Source: Lentzea flava
GTDB lineage: Bacteria > Actinomycetota > Actinomycetes > Mycobacteriales > Pseudonocardiaceae
Assembly: GCF_014648475.1 (NCBI RefSeq)
Contig: NZ_BMRE01000004.1
Span: 186,001-250,000 of the forward strand
Direction: 5' to 3'
DNA: 64,000 nucleotides
Numbering within the stretch: the first letter of the stretch is position 1; each line of letters starts with the position of its first letter. Shown in pieces: positions 44,701 through 51,567 of the stretch. Under the pieces are notes generated by a model. That model had not been told where the DNA came from. It did not search any database and was given only the letters and a program-made list of their open reading frames with translations. The position numbers were made by a program, and so were the translations under genes.

Positions 44701-44859
44701 GCCACGGGCTCGGAGGTTCTGTGCAAGCAGCCCCACCTCGATGTTTGAGTTACCTTCGCGGTACTCCCAGTTGCCGATGTACATATAGCCGAGCTGCTCG
44801 CGGAATAGGTTAACGACGCGATCTTGAGCCTTGCGCTCGGGCTGCCCGACGTTGCTCAT
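41767..44859 (-). CDS. hsdR: Type I restriction enzyme R subunit
   Basis: A 1,030-residue motor and nuclease subunit of a type I restriction system. The PD-(D/E)XK nuclease lies in the first 160 residues (Asp136 in KRPDIVLYV, Glu150 and Lys152 in TIELKRSK). The SF2 translocase follows, with Walker A HTQGSGKS (276-283), motif II DEAH (393-396), SAT-like FTGTPLL and a helical C-terminus that docks on the methylase. With HsdM and HsdS it translocates and cleaves unmethylated invading DNA. ATGA overlap with hsdS. Confidence 0.96.
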   Translation of the reverse strand: MSNVGQPERKAQDRVVNLFREQLGYMYIGNWEYREGNSNIEVGLLAQNLRARGYSKNLINKAVDKLKSDASLGGGRDLYEANRDVYGLLRYGVKVKPGVGEPTETVWLVDWACPEANHFALAEEVTVLGQHTKRPDIVLYVNGIALGTIELKRSKVAVSEGIRQSYGNQRPEFIRPFFTTVQLVMAGNDVEGLRYSVIDTPEKYWLAWREPSDVADLGPLDRSLTQLCSKERLLELVHDFMVFDAGQKKTCRHNQYFGVKAAQERIAKREGGIIWHTQGSGKSLTMVWLAKWIREHQPDGRVLLITDRTELDEQIEKVFRGVNESIYRTKSGADLLTTLNTNEEWLVCSLVHKFRGSEDESARDQTESEFIRELNATIPKDFRAKGNLFVFVDEAHRTQSGKMHDAMKLLMPGAMFIGFTGTPLLKADKATTIEKFGSFIHTYKFDEGVADGVVLDLRYEARNIDQELTSPEKVDKWFEAKTKGMTDLSRAELKKRWGTMQKVVSSEPRARQIVNDILLDMEIKPRLADGRGNAILVSSSIYQACKFYELFTQAGFKGKCAIVTSYTPQAGDIAKEDSGHGATERLRQYEIYRQMLADHFNEPADKAMTKVEQFEKDVKDRFINHPGQMRLLIVVDKLLTGFDAPSATYLYIDKKMQDHGLFQAICRVNRLDGDDKDYGYIVDYRDLFNSLESAITDYTGGALEGYERKDIEGLLSDRIEKAREDLDEALEKIRALCEPVEPPKNTLQYQQYFCAREQGNVEQIKANEHKRVALYKAVAAVTRAYANVANEMNAAGYSDTEAAAIKNEIAHYANVRDEVKLGAGENVDFKQYEAGMRHLLDTYISAKPSEVVSDFQEAGLIQLIVQMGAGALDKLPTGIRKDPEAVAETITNNMRKVIIDERAMNPKYYDKMSELLDAILEERRQGALDYKDYLSKLLEHAIKLGKGESDTEYPEWASNGARRALIDFFWPSTEIAVEIDTTIRHTKPDSWVGNPIKEKKVKRAIARALPEDFDRLDELFELVRARHEYR

Positions 44860-46043
44860 ACCGCGTTCTCCTTGGCTAGAAGGCGGGTACGGCCAGTCAG
44901 CAGTTGTTGCAACATTCCTTGTTTGATTGCCCGCTTCTTGGTGATCATTCGTTCTAGCGCGACCAGCTGGTCGTCTGCAGATTTTAGGGCTATCCCTATC
45001 CCCTGCTGCTCGTGAAGTTCGGGAGCCAGCACTGTGCGGCTTCTAATAATTCGAGAATCGATACTCGGAAATGTTGATCCTGTTTGAAGTTTGAGCAAAT
45101 CGTTGACTATAGCCGCAAGTGTGTAATATACAAACTTCTGGTCATTATCGCCTGATGCGCGGACTGACGCGACGCCGCGGCCTATGCAATATCTCGTGTC
45201 AGCGACATTCATGCGGCCCGTCGAGCTGCCGCGTACGCAGATCAGAATATCGCCGGGCTCGCAGAAACGTACAGGCGCGGTGGTCCACTGTTTCGGAATC
45301 GGAGAATGAGCGGTGAACTCCGTGGGGCCGTTGATGAGCGGCACTCCGATTCGGTCCCGGTTGTACGAGCTGCCAACGGGCGATTGGCCCATTACGACTT
45401 CCGCTACTTCGCCAAACGTTGCCTCGCGCAGTGGTTCGTTGAAGCCGGAGAGGCGGGTCTTCCCAGTCAGGAGCTGGTGCATCATGCCCTGTTTGATCGC
45501 CCGCTTCTTGGTGAGGATCCGCTCAAGCGAGTCAATTTCGCGGTCAACATCTGTCATCGCTTCGGCGATCGCGTCCTGTGTGGCGATGTCGGGTAGGGGC
45601 ACTGGAAGTTGAGCGTACTCACGGCCATTGATACCAGGTTGGCCGCTCCGAACTGATGTACGAGCTACCCAATCCCAATATTCCTTACTTTGCGCAAAGA
45701 GCGACAGATACTTCGGATTGAGCACTTTGCTATCCGGTGCAACGTTAATCAAGAATCCGGCGTAAACGAGTTCGCCGTCACGCGGGTCGTACAGATACGA
45801 CTTGCCGACGCTGGCGCCGGTTCGTGCAAAGACCAATTCTCCGTCGGTCAGTCGGTAATTCTCCGCACTGGCATGTGCGACGCCAACCTTAGGGTTGGGT
45901 GAAAAGCGGCCAGAATTGTCGATGTCGGTGATCCGGATGTACGTGGGAACGCCAGGAGCTAGTGGCACGGCTGCCGCGTTTATGCCATAGCGGGGCGAGC
46001 GCCGGAGCAACTGTCCAAGCGGCTTGTATTCCGGAACAGTCAT
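44856..46043 (-). CDS. hsdS: Type I restriction enzyme specificity subunit
   Basis: A 395-residue DNA-recognition subunit with two target-recognition domains. These are joined by near-identical coiled-coil spacers, ILTKKRAIKQGMMHQLLTG after the first and MITKKRAIKQGMLQQLLTG after the second. The first domain reads YIRITDIDNSGRF, the second GDILICVRGSSTGRMNVADT. The DNA for the second domain, roughly 45030-45180, is clearly richer in A and T than the rest, a sign that this half was exchanged by recombination. Its start shares one base with the hsdM stop (TAATG). Confidence 0.94.
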   Translation of the reverse strand: MTVPEYKPLGQLLRRSPRYGINAAAVPLAPGVPTYIRITDIDNSGRFSPNPKVGVAHASAENYRLTDGELVFARTGASVGKSYLYDPRDGELVYAGFLINVAPDSKVLNPKYLSLFAQSKEYWDWVARTSVRSGQPGINGREYAQLPVPLPDIATQDAIAEAMTDVDREIDSLERILTKKRAIKQGMMHQLLTGKTRLSGFNEPLREATFGEVAEVVMGQSPVGSSYNRDRIGVPLINGPTEFTAHSPIPKQWTTAPVRFCEPGDILICVRGSSTGRMNVADTRYCIGRGVASVRASGDNDQKFVYYTLAAIVNDLLKLQTGSTFPSIDSRIIRSRTVLAPELHEQQGIGIALKSADDQLVALERMITKKRAIKQGMLQQLLTGRTRLLAKENAV

Positions 46044-48475
46044 TAGGCGATCCCCATATCTGTAAGATATTCGGCCACCTTGGCTTCCAGATCCTCTAGT
46101 TCGACGTTGAGAGTCTCGACTGTCTCGGAGTACCGCTCGCCGAGCTGCTGGATCCGGCCAACCAAGGCCAGCGTCATGGAGTTAGCCACTTGAGCGACGC
46201 GATCTGCGATCATCGCATGCCACTTGTTGTCGAGAATAAGCTGCTTGATCTCGGGCAGTGTGAGATCGCCATACTTTTGGAGGGTTACCAGATTGAGCGC
46301 GGCCTGACTTTCCTTTGCAGCCTTCTTCGCGACGGCATCGTCGTTGTACAGCTTGATGAGGTGTTGGAGAGCCTTGATCTCTTCTGGGTCGGTTCCTTCG
46401 TGTCGGGCGACCTTGAGACGGGCGGAAACAAGAGCTTTGTTGATCTTGTCGTCGTCCATCGCTTCGGCGAGCAGGCCGTCTTCGACCGCGTGCTCCTCGG
46501 TGTACTCCTCGATGGCGCGGCTGGCTTCCTCGGCCGCCGCGTTCAGTAGATCGACCTCGGCCTGCTCGTTCGCGAAGTAGTGCAGGACGACGAGTGCGGG
46601 TGGAATGAGGTCCATCTTGTACTTGGTGGCGCTACGCCCTGATCCGGTGACGAGATCCGGCGTCTCGGAGAGCTTGCGCTCCTTATCCTCGATGGTCTTG
46701 CGAGGCTTTGCCGCGTCCAGCCACCCGTCGTTCATGATGAGGAAGACGTCATCGTGCATGACGCCGTGCCAGTACGTCATGAGCTGCTCGTAAACGTCAT
46801 ACTCATCGAGCAGCGGGGTGTCCTTGAACCGAGCCAGTAGATCGTCGCCGATGTGAGCGATCAGATCCTTCGGTACGGTGTTGGCGTCGATCGCTTGCAG
46901 GATCGGCCGGTGGGCGGCGAACCAGTCGTCAACCTGACCGCGCACATCGGTAGCAAACTTCTGGAACTCGTCGGAGTCCAGGATGGTCTGTTGCACATCG
47001 GCTACGCCGACCGCAAGGTCGCTGTAGCCGGGGCGGTTCGGCTTGAAGAGCGTGGCACGAAGACTCGGGAACGCCTCCCAGTACCCGCCGAGTGCATCCA
47101 GGTCGCGGTCCGGAATCCCACCGTGCAGGTGCGCGTGGAGGTCCTGGATGTCTTCGGGTTCGGAGGAGTCGATATAACGGGGGATGTTGAGGTTGTAGTC
47201 GTTCTTCGGATCGGCAATCTCGTGAAGCGGCACCATGCGCGAGTAGCGCTCGATCTCAGTCTGCTTGTTGAAGACATCGACGATCTTGTGGATATCCTGG
47301 CTACGGAGGCGGTTCTTGTTGCCGTCCTTGATGAAGCCCTTGGAGGCGTCGATCATGAAGACACCGGTCCGCGCTTGGGCGTTCTCCTTGTCGAGGACGA
47401 CAATGCAGGCCGGGATGCCGGTGCCGTAGAAGAGGTTGGCGGGCAAGCCGATGATGCCCTTGATGTAGCCACGGCGCAGCAGCTCTCTACGGATGGTGGC
47501 CTCAGCGTTACCGCGGAAGAGCACGCCGTGCGGCAGGATGACCGCGGCCTTGCCGTTGCTCTTGAGTGACTTGAGGATGTGCAGCAGGAAGGCGTAGTCG
47601 CCGTTCTTCTCAGGCGGCCGGCCGAACTCGAAGCGGCCGTATTCGTTTTCCAGGCCGTTGCTCCACGACTTGATCGAGAACGGTGGATTGGCCACGGCGA
47701 AGTCGAATGTCCGCAGCTGTACGCCCGTGATCAACTGCGGGCTGGTGATCGTGTCACCCTTGCGGATGTCGGCGTCCTCGCTGCCGTGGAGGATCATGTT
47801 CATCTTGGCCAGCGCCCACGTGGCGTTGTCCTTCTCCTGGCCGTAGATGGTGATGCCGCGAGGGGCCTCGTCGGCCACTTTGAGGAGCAACGAGCCCGAC
47901 CCGCATGTGGGGTCATAGACCGTGTGGTCCTGCCGGGTGTCCGGCCCGATGCCGACGACCTTGGCGAGGACGCGCGAGACCTCAGCTGGGGTGTAGAACT
48001 GCCCCTTAGACTTGCCCGACTCCGTGGCGAAGTGCCGCATCAGATACTCGTAGGCGTCGCCAAGCAGGTCGTCGCCCTCGGCGCGGCTGCCGCGGAAGTC
48101 CAGGTCAGCGAAGATCGTCACCAGCTTGGAGAGGCGGTCCTGCATCTCCTTGCCCTTGCCGAGCCTCTCCTCGTCGTTGAAGTCGGCCAGGTCGATGACC
48201 TTCTCCAGCCCGTTGGCCTCGGCGAGTTTGCTGATGATCTTGTTGATTTTGTCGCCGATCTCCTTGTCGCCCTTGAGCGCGACCATGTCATCGAACGAGC
48301 CGCCGGCTGGGACGTCAATCAAGGAGTTGCGGTCGGCCTTGGCCTTGTCCGTTACGTACTTCACGAACAGCAGCGTGAGGATGTAATCCTTGTACTGGCT
48401 GGCATCCATGCCACCACGCAGCTCGTCGCAGCTCCGCCAGAGCGAGCTGTACAGATCCGACTTCTTGAGGGCCAT
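46043..48475 (-). CDS. hsdM: Type I restriction-modification DNA methylase
   Basis: An 810-residue N6-adenine methyltransferase subunit. The N-terminal HsdM helical domain (LKKSDLYSSLWRSCDELRGG) is followed by motif I DPTCGSGS (188-195) and motif IV NPPF (263-266). A C-terminal extension of about 300 residues, much longer than in short HsdM proteins, ends in a coiled coil (ELEDLEAKVAEYL). The ATG at 48475 is preferred because GGAGG lies about 10 nt upstream; earlier codons add unrelated residues. It is the first gene of hsdM-hsdS-hsdR-ygjP. Confidence 0.95.
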   Translation of the reverse strand: MALKKSDLYSSLWRSCDELRGGMDASQYKDYILTLLFVKYVTDKAKADRNSLIDVPAGGSFDDMVALKGDKEIGDKINKIISKLAEANGLEKVIDLADFNDEERLGKGKEMQDRLSKLVTIFADLDFRGSRAEGDDLLGDAYEYLMRHFATESGKSKGQFYTPAEVSRVLAKVVGIGPDTRQDHTVYDPTCGSGSLLLKVADEAPRGITIYGQEKDNATWALAKMNMILHGSEDADIRKGDTITSPQLITGVQLRTFDFAVANPPFSIKSWSNGLENEYGRFEFGRPPEKNGDYAFLLHILKSLKSNGKAAVILPHGVLFRGNAEATIRRELLRRGYIKGIIGLPANLFYGTGIPACIVVLDKENAQARTGVFMIDASKGFIKDGNKNRLRSQDIHKIVDVFNKQTEIERYSRMVPLHEIADPKNDYNLNIPRYIDSSEPEDIQDLHAHLHGGIPDRDLDALGGYWEAFPSLRATLFKPNRPGYSDLAVGVADVQQTILDSDEFQKFATDVRGQVDDWFAAHRPILQAIDANTVPKDLIAHIGDDLLARFKDTPLLDEYDVYEQLMTYWHGVMHDDVFLIMNDGWLDAAKPRKTIEDKERKLSETPDLVTGSGRSATKYKMDLIPPALVVLHYFANEQAEVDLLNAAAEEASRAIEEYTEEHAVEDGLLAEAMDDDKINKALVSARLKVARHEGTDPEEIKALQHLIKLYNDDAVAKKAAKESQAALNLVTLQKYGDLTLPEIKQLILDNKWHAMIADRVAQVANSMTLALVGRIQQLGERYSETVETLNVELEDLEAKVAEYLTDMGIA

Positions 48476-48806
48476 TACCACGCCACCTCCTCGCCCGCAT
48501 CGAGAGCTGTGCTCGCTGGAGGTGGTGCGACTGACCTGGCCATACTCTTGTATCCATCCTTCGCGTGCCAACCAGTACGCGTTCATCACGCCGGGTGATG
48601 CCAGCCTGGGCTGGTCCCACGATAGCGCTGAAGATTGCCAGCCGAGCTCTGCCATGCCGTGGGCTGATTCGCCTCAAGTGCACGTAGTCGTAGTCATGGG
48701 AGGGTTACGACAGTGCGAAGCGGCCTTGTAGGGGTGCGCTCCACTGACGATGTGGATCCGCTGGAAGAACGTGCCGACCGCGTTTCCTGTTGTGATGGGT
48801 CGGCTG
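48476..48806. other. 331-bp gap upstream of hsdM
   Basis: This stretch lies between the 3' end of the DUF397 gene and hsdM, both on the minus strand. It must hold the hsd promoter and possibly a terminator for the regulator pair. I see no strong -35/-10 pair, hairpin or gene. It marks the right edge of the restriction block. Confidence 0.5.
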
Positions 48807-48992
48807 TCAGCGGCTAAGGCGGTTTGTCTTTGCCTCGTTGAGGAATCCGGTCCAGGACCGGGCGGTGAAGCGCAGCATGGGGCCGGTCGGGTTCTTCGAG
48901 TCGCGGGTGGCGACGTCGTCACCCGCGAACGCCACCTCGACGCAGCTCGTACCGTTGCTGCTACGGCTCGACTTCCGCCACGCGGTGGTCAT
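48807..48992 (-). CDS. DUF397 protein
   Basis: A 61-residue protein with the DUF397 hallmarks: the opening AWRKSSRSSNGTSCVEVAF, the RDSKNP segment and a final SWTGFLNEAK helix. DUF397 proteins are encoded with XRE/DUF5753 regulators in actinomycetes and are thought to act as their small partners. AGGAG stands 5 nt before the ATG. The gap to the regulator gene before it is 15 bp. Confidence 0.92.
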   Translation of the reverse strand: MTTAWRKSSRSSNGTSCVEVAFAGDDVATRDSKNPTGPMLRFTARSWTGFLNEAKTNRLSR

Positions 48993-49007
48993 GGGTACTC
49001 CTCATGA

Positions 49008-49859
49008 TCATCTGAGTTTCGCCAGGCGCGACTTGATCGCCTTGATCGTGTCGGCTGGCGACAATGCCGCTGCGCACAGGCGCTCTGCCGCCAGAGTGTA
49101 CGCCGCGACCTGATCATGATTCTGCACGTAGACAGCGCCGTCGGGGAACTCCACGTAGCCGATGCTTCGTGCCTCGGGGAAGTCGAGCAGGATGAACTCG
49201 CCGTCCAGTCCGTCGTGCACTGCGACCGAGGTCGGCATCAGGTGCAGGGTGATGTTGTCACGCTCGGCCAACGTGAGCAGGTGCGCGTACTGATCGCGCA
49301 TGATCTCGACGCCGCCCACGAGGCGGTCCAGTGCCGCTTCTTCGATCACCGCCGTGAAGATCAACGGTTCGTCGTCGTCGGTGAGACGTTTCTGTCGCTC
49401 CATGCGAAGCCTCACGACCCGCTCGATGTCGACTGCGGCCACGCGAAGGTTGTTGACCAGCAAGGCGGCGGCGTAGGCGGGCGTCTGGAGAAGGCCGTAG
49501 ATCAGCAGCGGTTCGTAGGAGAACTCGCTCTTGGCGAGACCTTCCAGGCCGACAAAGGTCTTGAGCCAGTCCGGCACGACGTCGGTGAACGGTGCCCACC
49601 AGGTGGCGTGGTCTGCGCGCCCGGCGAGCGATGCCATGCGGTCGACGTGAGCGACATCGGCGCCGTAGAGGCGCAGCAGAGTGGTTACTTCCTCGGGCTG
49701 CTGTTGGTTTCGGCCGGTCTCCAAGTAGTTGATCCTCGGCTGGCTGCAGCCAAGTGCTTGTCCCGCCTCGGCTTGGGTCTTTCCGGCCCGCAGACGCGCC
49801 TGACGGAGTTCGTGACCTATGAGCCATCGCAGCGCTGACGGATCGCTCCGCTCCGACAT
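49008..49859 (-). CDS. XRE-family regulator with DUF5753 domain
   Basis: A 283-residue regulator. The N-terminal helix-turn-helix is LRQARLRAGKTQAEAGQALG followed by SQPRINYLETGRN. A C-terminal DUF5753 domain follows, with WWAPFTDVVPDWLKTFVGLE, YGLLQTPAYAAALL, RMERQKRLTDDD and AERLCAAALSP. The ATG at 49859 is selected because AGGAG lies 7 nt upstream; longer starts at 49892 and 49937 are possible. With the DUF397 gene it forms the Streptomyces-type regulator pair associated with differentiation. The palindrome at 49956-49971 upstream is a plausible operator. Confidence 0.93.
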   Translation of the reverse strand: MSERSDPSALRWLIGHELRQARLRAGKTQAEAGQALGCSQPRINYLETGRNQQQPEEVTTLLRLYGADVAHVDRMASLAGRADHATWWAPFTDVVPDWLKTFVGLEGLAKSEFSYEPLLIYGLLQTPAYAAALLVNNLRVAAVDIERVVRLRMERQKRLTDDDEPLIFTAVIEEAALDRLVGGVEIMRDQYAHLLTLAERDNITLHLMPTSVAVHDGLDGEFILLDFPEARSIGYVEFPDGAVYVQNHDQVAAYTLAAERLCAAALSPADTIKAIKSRLAKLR

Positions 49860-49955
49860 CGCCGCACTCCTGACTGTCGATCGAGTGGTCATCCGAAGTC
49901 TCCCAACCTCTGGTCCTGCTCCGTTCGGCGGGTTCACTCGATCGCGCCATGGAGT

Positions 49956-49971
49956 TAGTTATACATAACTA
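49956..49971. promoter_or_regulatory. Palindromic operator candidate
   Basis: TAGTTATACATAACTA is a perfect 7-bp inverted repeat around a central AC. It is strikingly AT-rich in GC-rich surroundings and sits between the divergent XRE regulator (start 49859) and the small-gene operon (start 49985). TATACA inside it could be the -10 box of the rightward operon, so binding there would repress that promoter. Confidence 0.5.
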
Positions 49972-49984
49972 CTAGCATGGAGGC

Positions 49985-50197
49985 ATGTTGTTCGTGCCCG
50001 TGTCGGCGTGTGAGCACCCGGTCGAGGCGGTGTTCGGGACGTTCGAGCCGCCGGACCGGCTCGACGCGGTCTGTCGTCAGTGCTGGACGGCGTTCGACGT
50101 CGACTCGATGCCGTGGGACCTGTTGGTGCGGCTGGTCGAGCACATTCGGGGCGGGCACTTCGTGCCGATGCGATCGGGGGAGCGGTGTGTGGTCTGA
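49985..50197 (+). CDS. Small cysteine-containing hypothetical protein
   Basis: A 70-residue protein, MLFVPVSACEHPVEAVFGTF and onwards, with a Cys-x-His and a later C-x-x-C (AVCRQCW) that could bind one zinc ion. GGAGG lies only one base before the ATG, so initiation may be leaderless or use another start. Its stop overlaps the next small gene by 11 bp. It belongs to a compact operon divergent from the XRE regulator. Confidence 0.6.
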   Translation: MLFVPVSACEHPVEAVFGTFEPPDRLDAVCRQCWTAFDVDSMPWDLLVRLVEHIRGGHFVPMRSGERCVV

Positions 50198-50390
50198 ACT
50201 CGCCAAGGACGTGGGCGGTGTCCTGCTGTTCGTCGTGTGGCTCGCGGTGCCGCCGCTGTACGTGATCGTGCTCGGGCGTACCTATCTCGTGCGTTGTCGG
50301 CTGCTCTATCAGGAGCTACGTGACCACGGCTGCGAGTGCGACTGCTGCGTCGTCGGCGTGGGGCGACACGCGCTGGATCGGAGAAAATGA
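50187..50390 (+). CDS. Small membrane protein
   Basis: A 67-residue protein from GTG 50187. It has one long hydrophobic helix (VGGVLLFVVWLAVPPLYVIV), then a basic stretch and a Cys-rich end (HGCECDCC). GGGGGAG precedes the start. It overlaps both neighbours: 11 bp upstream, and an ATGA overlap with the winged-helix gene downstream. Tight packing supports it as a real gene of unknown function. Confidence 0.6.
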   Translation: MWSELAKDVGGVLLFVVWLAVPPLYVIVLGRTYLVRCRLLYQELRDHGCECDCCVVGVGRHALDRRK

Positions 50391-50962
50391 TGCATCAACC
50401 GCGCCGTGCGCTCGACAAGCTCCCGCCAGTAGGCCTGGAGTTCAAGATTCACCTGCTTCGCAGGCTGCTCGACAGCGCTCCTGAGCCGTTGACCGTCAGT
50501 CAGATCATGGAAGGTGGCCCGAATCGCAGCTTCGCGTCCGGTTGGTACGCCGTGAAAGCGCTGGAGCGCATCGGCGTGGCTGTCTCGGTTCCGAAGACCG
50601 CGCAATGTCGCGTTGCCCGCTACCGCTTGGCGGATGGCGCGGCAGAGGTCGTCGGCGAGTTCGTGGTGGATTGGTTGCGTCAGGAGCCGCGGCCGCGGTT
50701 GTCGCCGCTGCCTGGCAGCAAGCAGTACCAGCAGGTGCTTGCCGTGCTCGGCGAGTACCCCGACTCGTGGTTCACGGTGAACGAGCTGACGTCCAAGCTC
50801 AGTGGCGTGCGGAAGTGCGCCCGTAGGCCGACGGTCGAGCTGTATGCCGCCGGCTACCTGCTCCGCCGCCTCTCGGACGGCGGGAAACCCGGCCGCGTTG
50901 AGTACCAGTACCGCTTGGACCCCGACGCCGCACCGCATGCGCGGGCACTACTCGATGCGTGA
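50387..50962 (+). CDS. Winged-helix-like hypothetical protein
   Basis: A 191-residue protein with two similar halves that each read like a winged helix-turn-helix. The first has LRRLLDSAPEPLTVSQIMEG with ALERIGVAVSV. The second has VLAVLGEYPDSWFTVNELTS with ELYAAGYLLRRL. This suggests a DNA-binding or transcription-linked role. It begins at ATG 50387 overlapping the membrane-protein stop. A duplicated wing within one chain would let it bind DNA as a monomer; this is inference. Confidence 0.7.
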   Translation: MMHQPRRALDKLPPVGLEFKIHLLRRLLDSAPEPLTVSQIMEGGPNRSFASGWYAVKALERIGVAVSVPKTAQCRVARYRLADGAAEVVGEFVVDWLRQEPRPRLSPLPGSKQYQQVLAVLGEYPDSWFTVNELTSKLSGVRKCARRPTVELYAAGYLLRRLSDGGKPGRVEYQYRLDPDAAPHARALLDA

Positions 50963-50992
50963 GTCCCGCGCCACGTCCCGAAAGCAAAGCCT

Positions 50993-51247
50993 GTGCCCGA
51001 AGACAAACCGTTCAAGGACATGACCATGGCCGAACTTCTGGCCAACCAGGTCGACAGGCGCCGGTCGAACACGCGCAGCAGCGCGCCGGTCAGACCGACG
51101 ACGAGGACTGATCAGTTGGTGCGGCTGAGCAGCTCGGTGACGGCATGGGTGAGCCGCCCGTGGTCGGCTGGGGCCAGAGTGGACCAGTCACGCCCGTCGC
51201 CCGAGGCGCGGCGGGTGAACTATCAGCGGCCGTCCGGGGTGTCGTAG
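50993..51247 (+). CDS. Short hypothetical protein, doubtful
   Basis: A GTG at 50993 opens an 84-codon frame beginning VPEDKPFKDMTMAELLANQV, which looks like a genuine small helical protein for its first 40 residues. The remainder, Ser/Arg-rich, runs into the decayed espG fragment on the other strand and is probably not original coding sequence. The true gene may have been shorter and lost its natural stop. It follows the winged-helix gene after 30 bp. Confidence 0.4.
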   Translation: MPEDKPFKDMTMAELLANQVDRRRSNTRSSAPVRPTTRTDQLVRLSSSVTAWVSRPWSAGARVDQSRPSPEARRVNYQRPSGVS

Positions 51248-51530
51248 AACGAGACGGCGTACGGCCCGCGGCGACGTGGGCCGAGTCCGCCGTGCCGGCG
51301 CTCGCGGCAGGCTGCGCCGAACTGGGGTCGAGCACCTCGGCCGGGAGGCTGACGGATCGAGCTCGCGGCGTCGCGTGCTCGGGCAACAGCGTCACGACCG
51401 ACCGGGCCAGTGCGCTCTCGTCGATCCCCTGCAACGGGAACTCGTCCGCGGTGAGCACCGCGAGCACCGCGTAATGGCCGACACCGGCGGCGAGTGCGCG
51501 CGTCGCTGAGGGAGTGTCGGACCGGATCGC
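51112..51530 (-). pseudogene. Decayed espG-like gene, C-terminal half only
   Basis: The minus strand carries three in-order pieces that match the second half of EspG-type ESX chaperones. The first is HYAVLAVLTADEF ... ARSVVTLLPEH ... ARSVSLPAEVL. After a frameshift near 51330 the second reads QFGAACRERR ... RGPYAVSFYDTPDGR. Two adjacent stop codons at 51220-51225 separate it from the third, DWSTLAPADHGRL ... TELLSRTN, which ends in the natural stop at 51112. The N-terminal half is missing, and the DUF2786 gene begins just beyond, on the other strand. This is a dead relic of a type VII secretion locus. Confidence 0.72.
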
Positions 51531-51567
51531 TAGCCTGCGGGAAGGACTACCGCCGAGGAGGACTGGC

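Noticed and set aside
37062..48475. BREX or DISARM locus
   Set aside because: No BrxZ/PglZ phosphatase, BrxC ATPase, DrmA/DrmB or Lon-like gene is visible; the genes fit a single-chain restriction enzyme plus a classical hsdMSR system.
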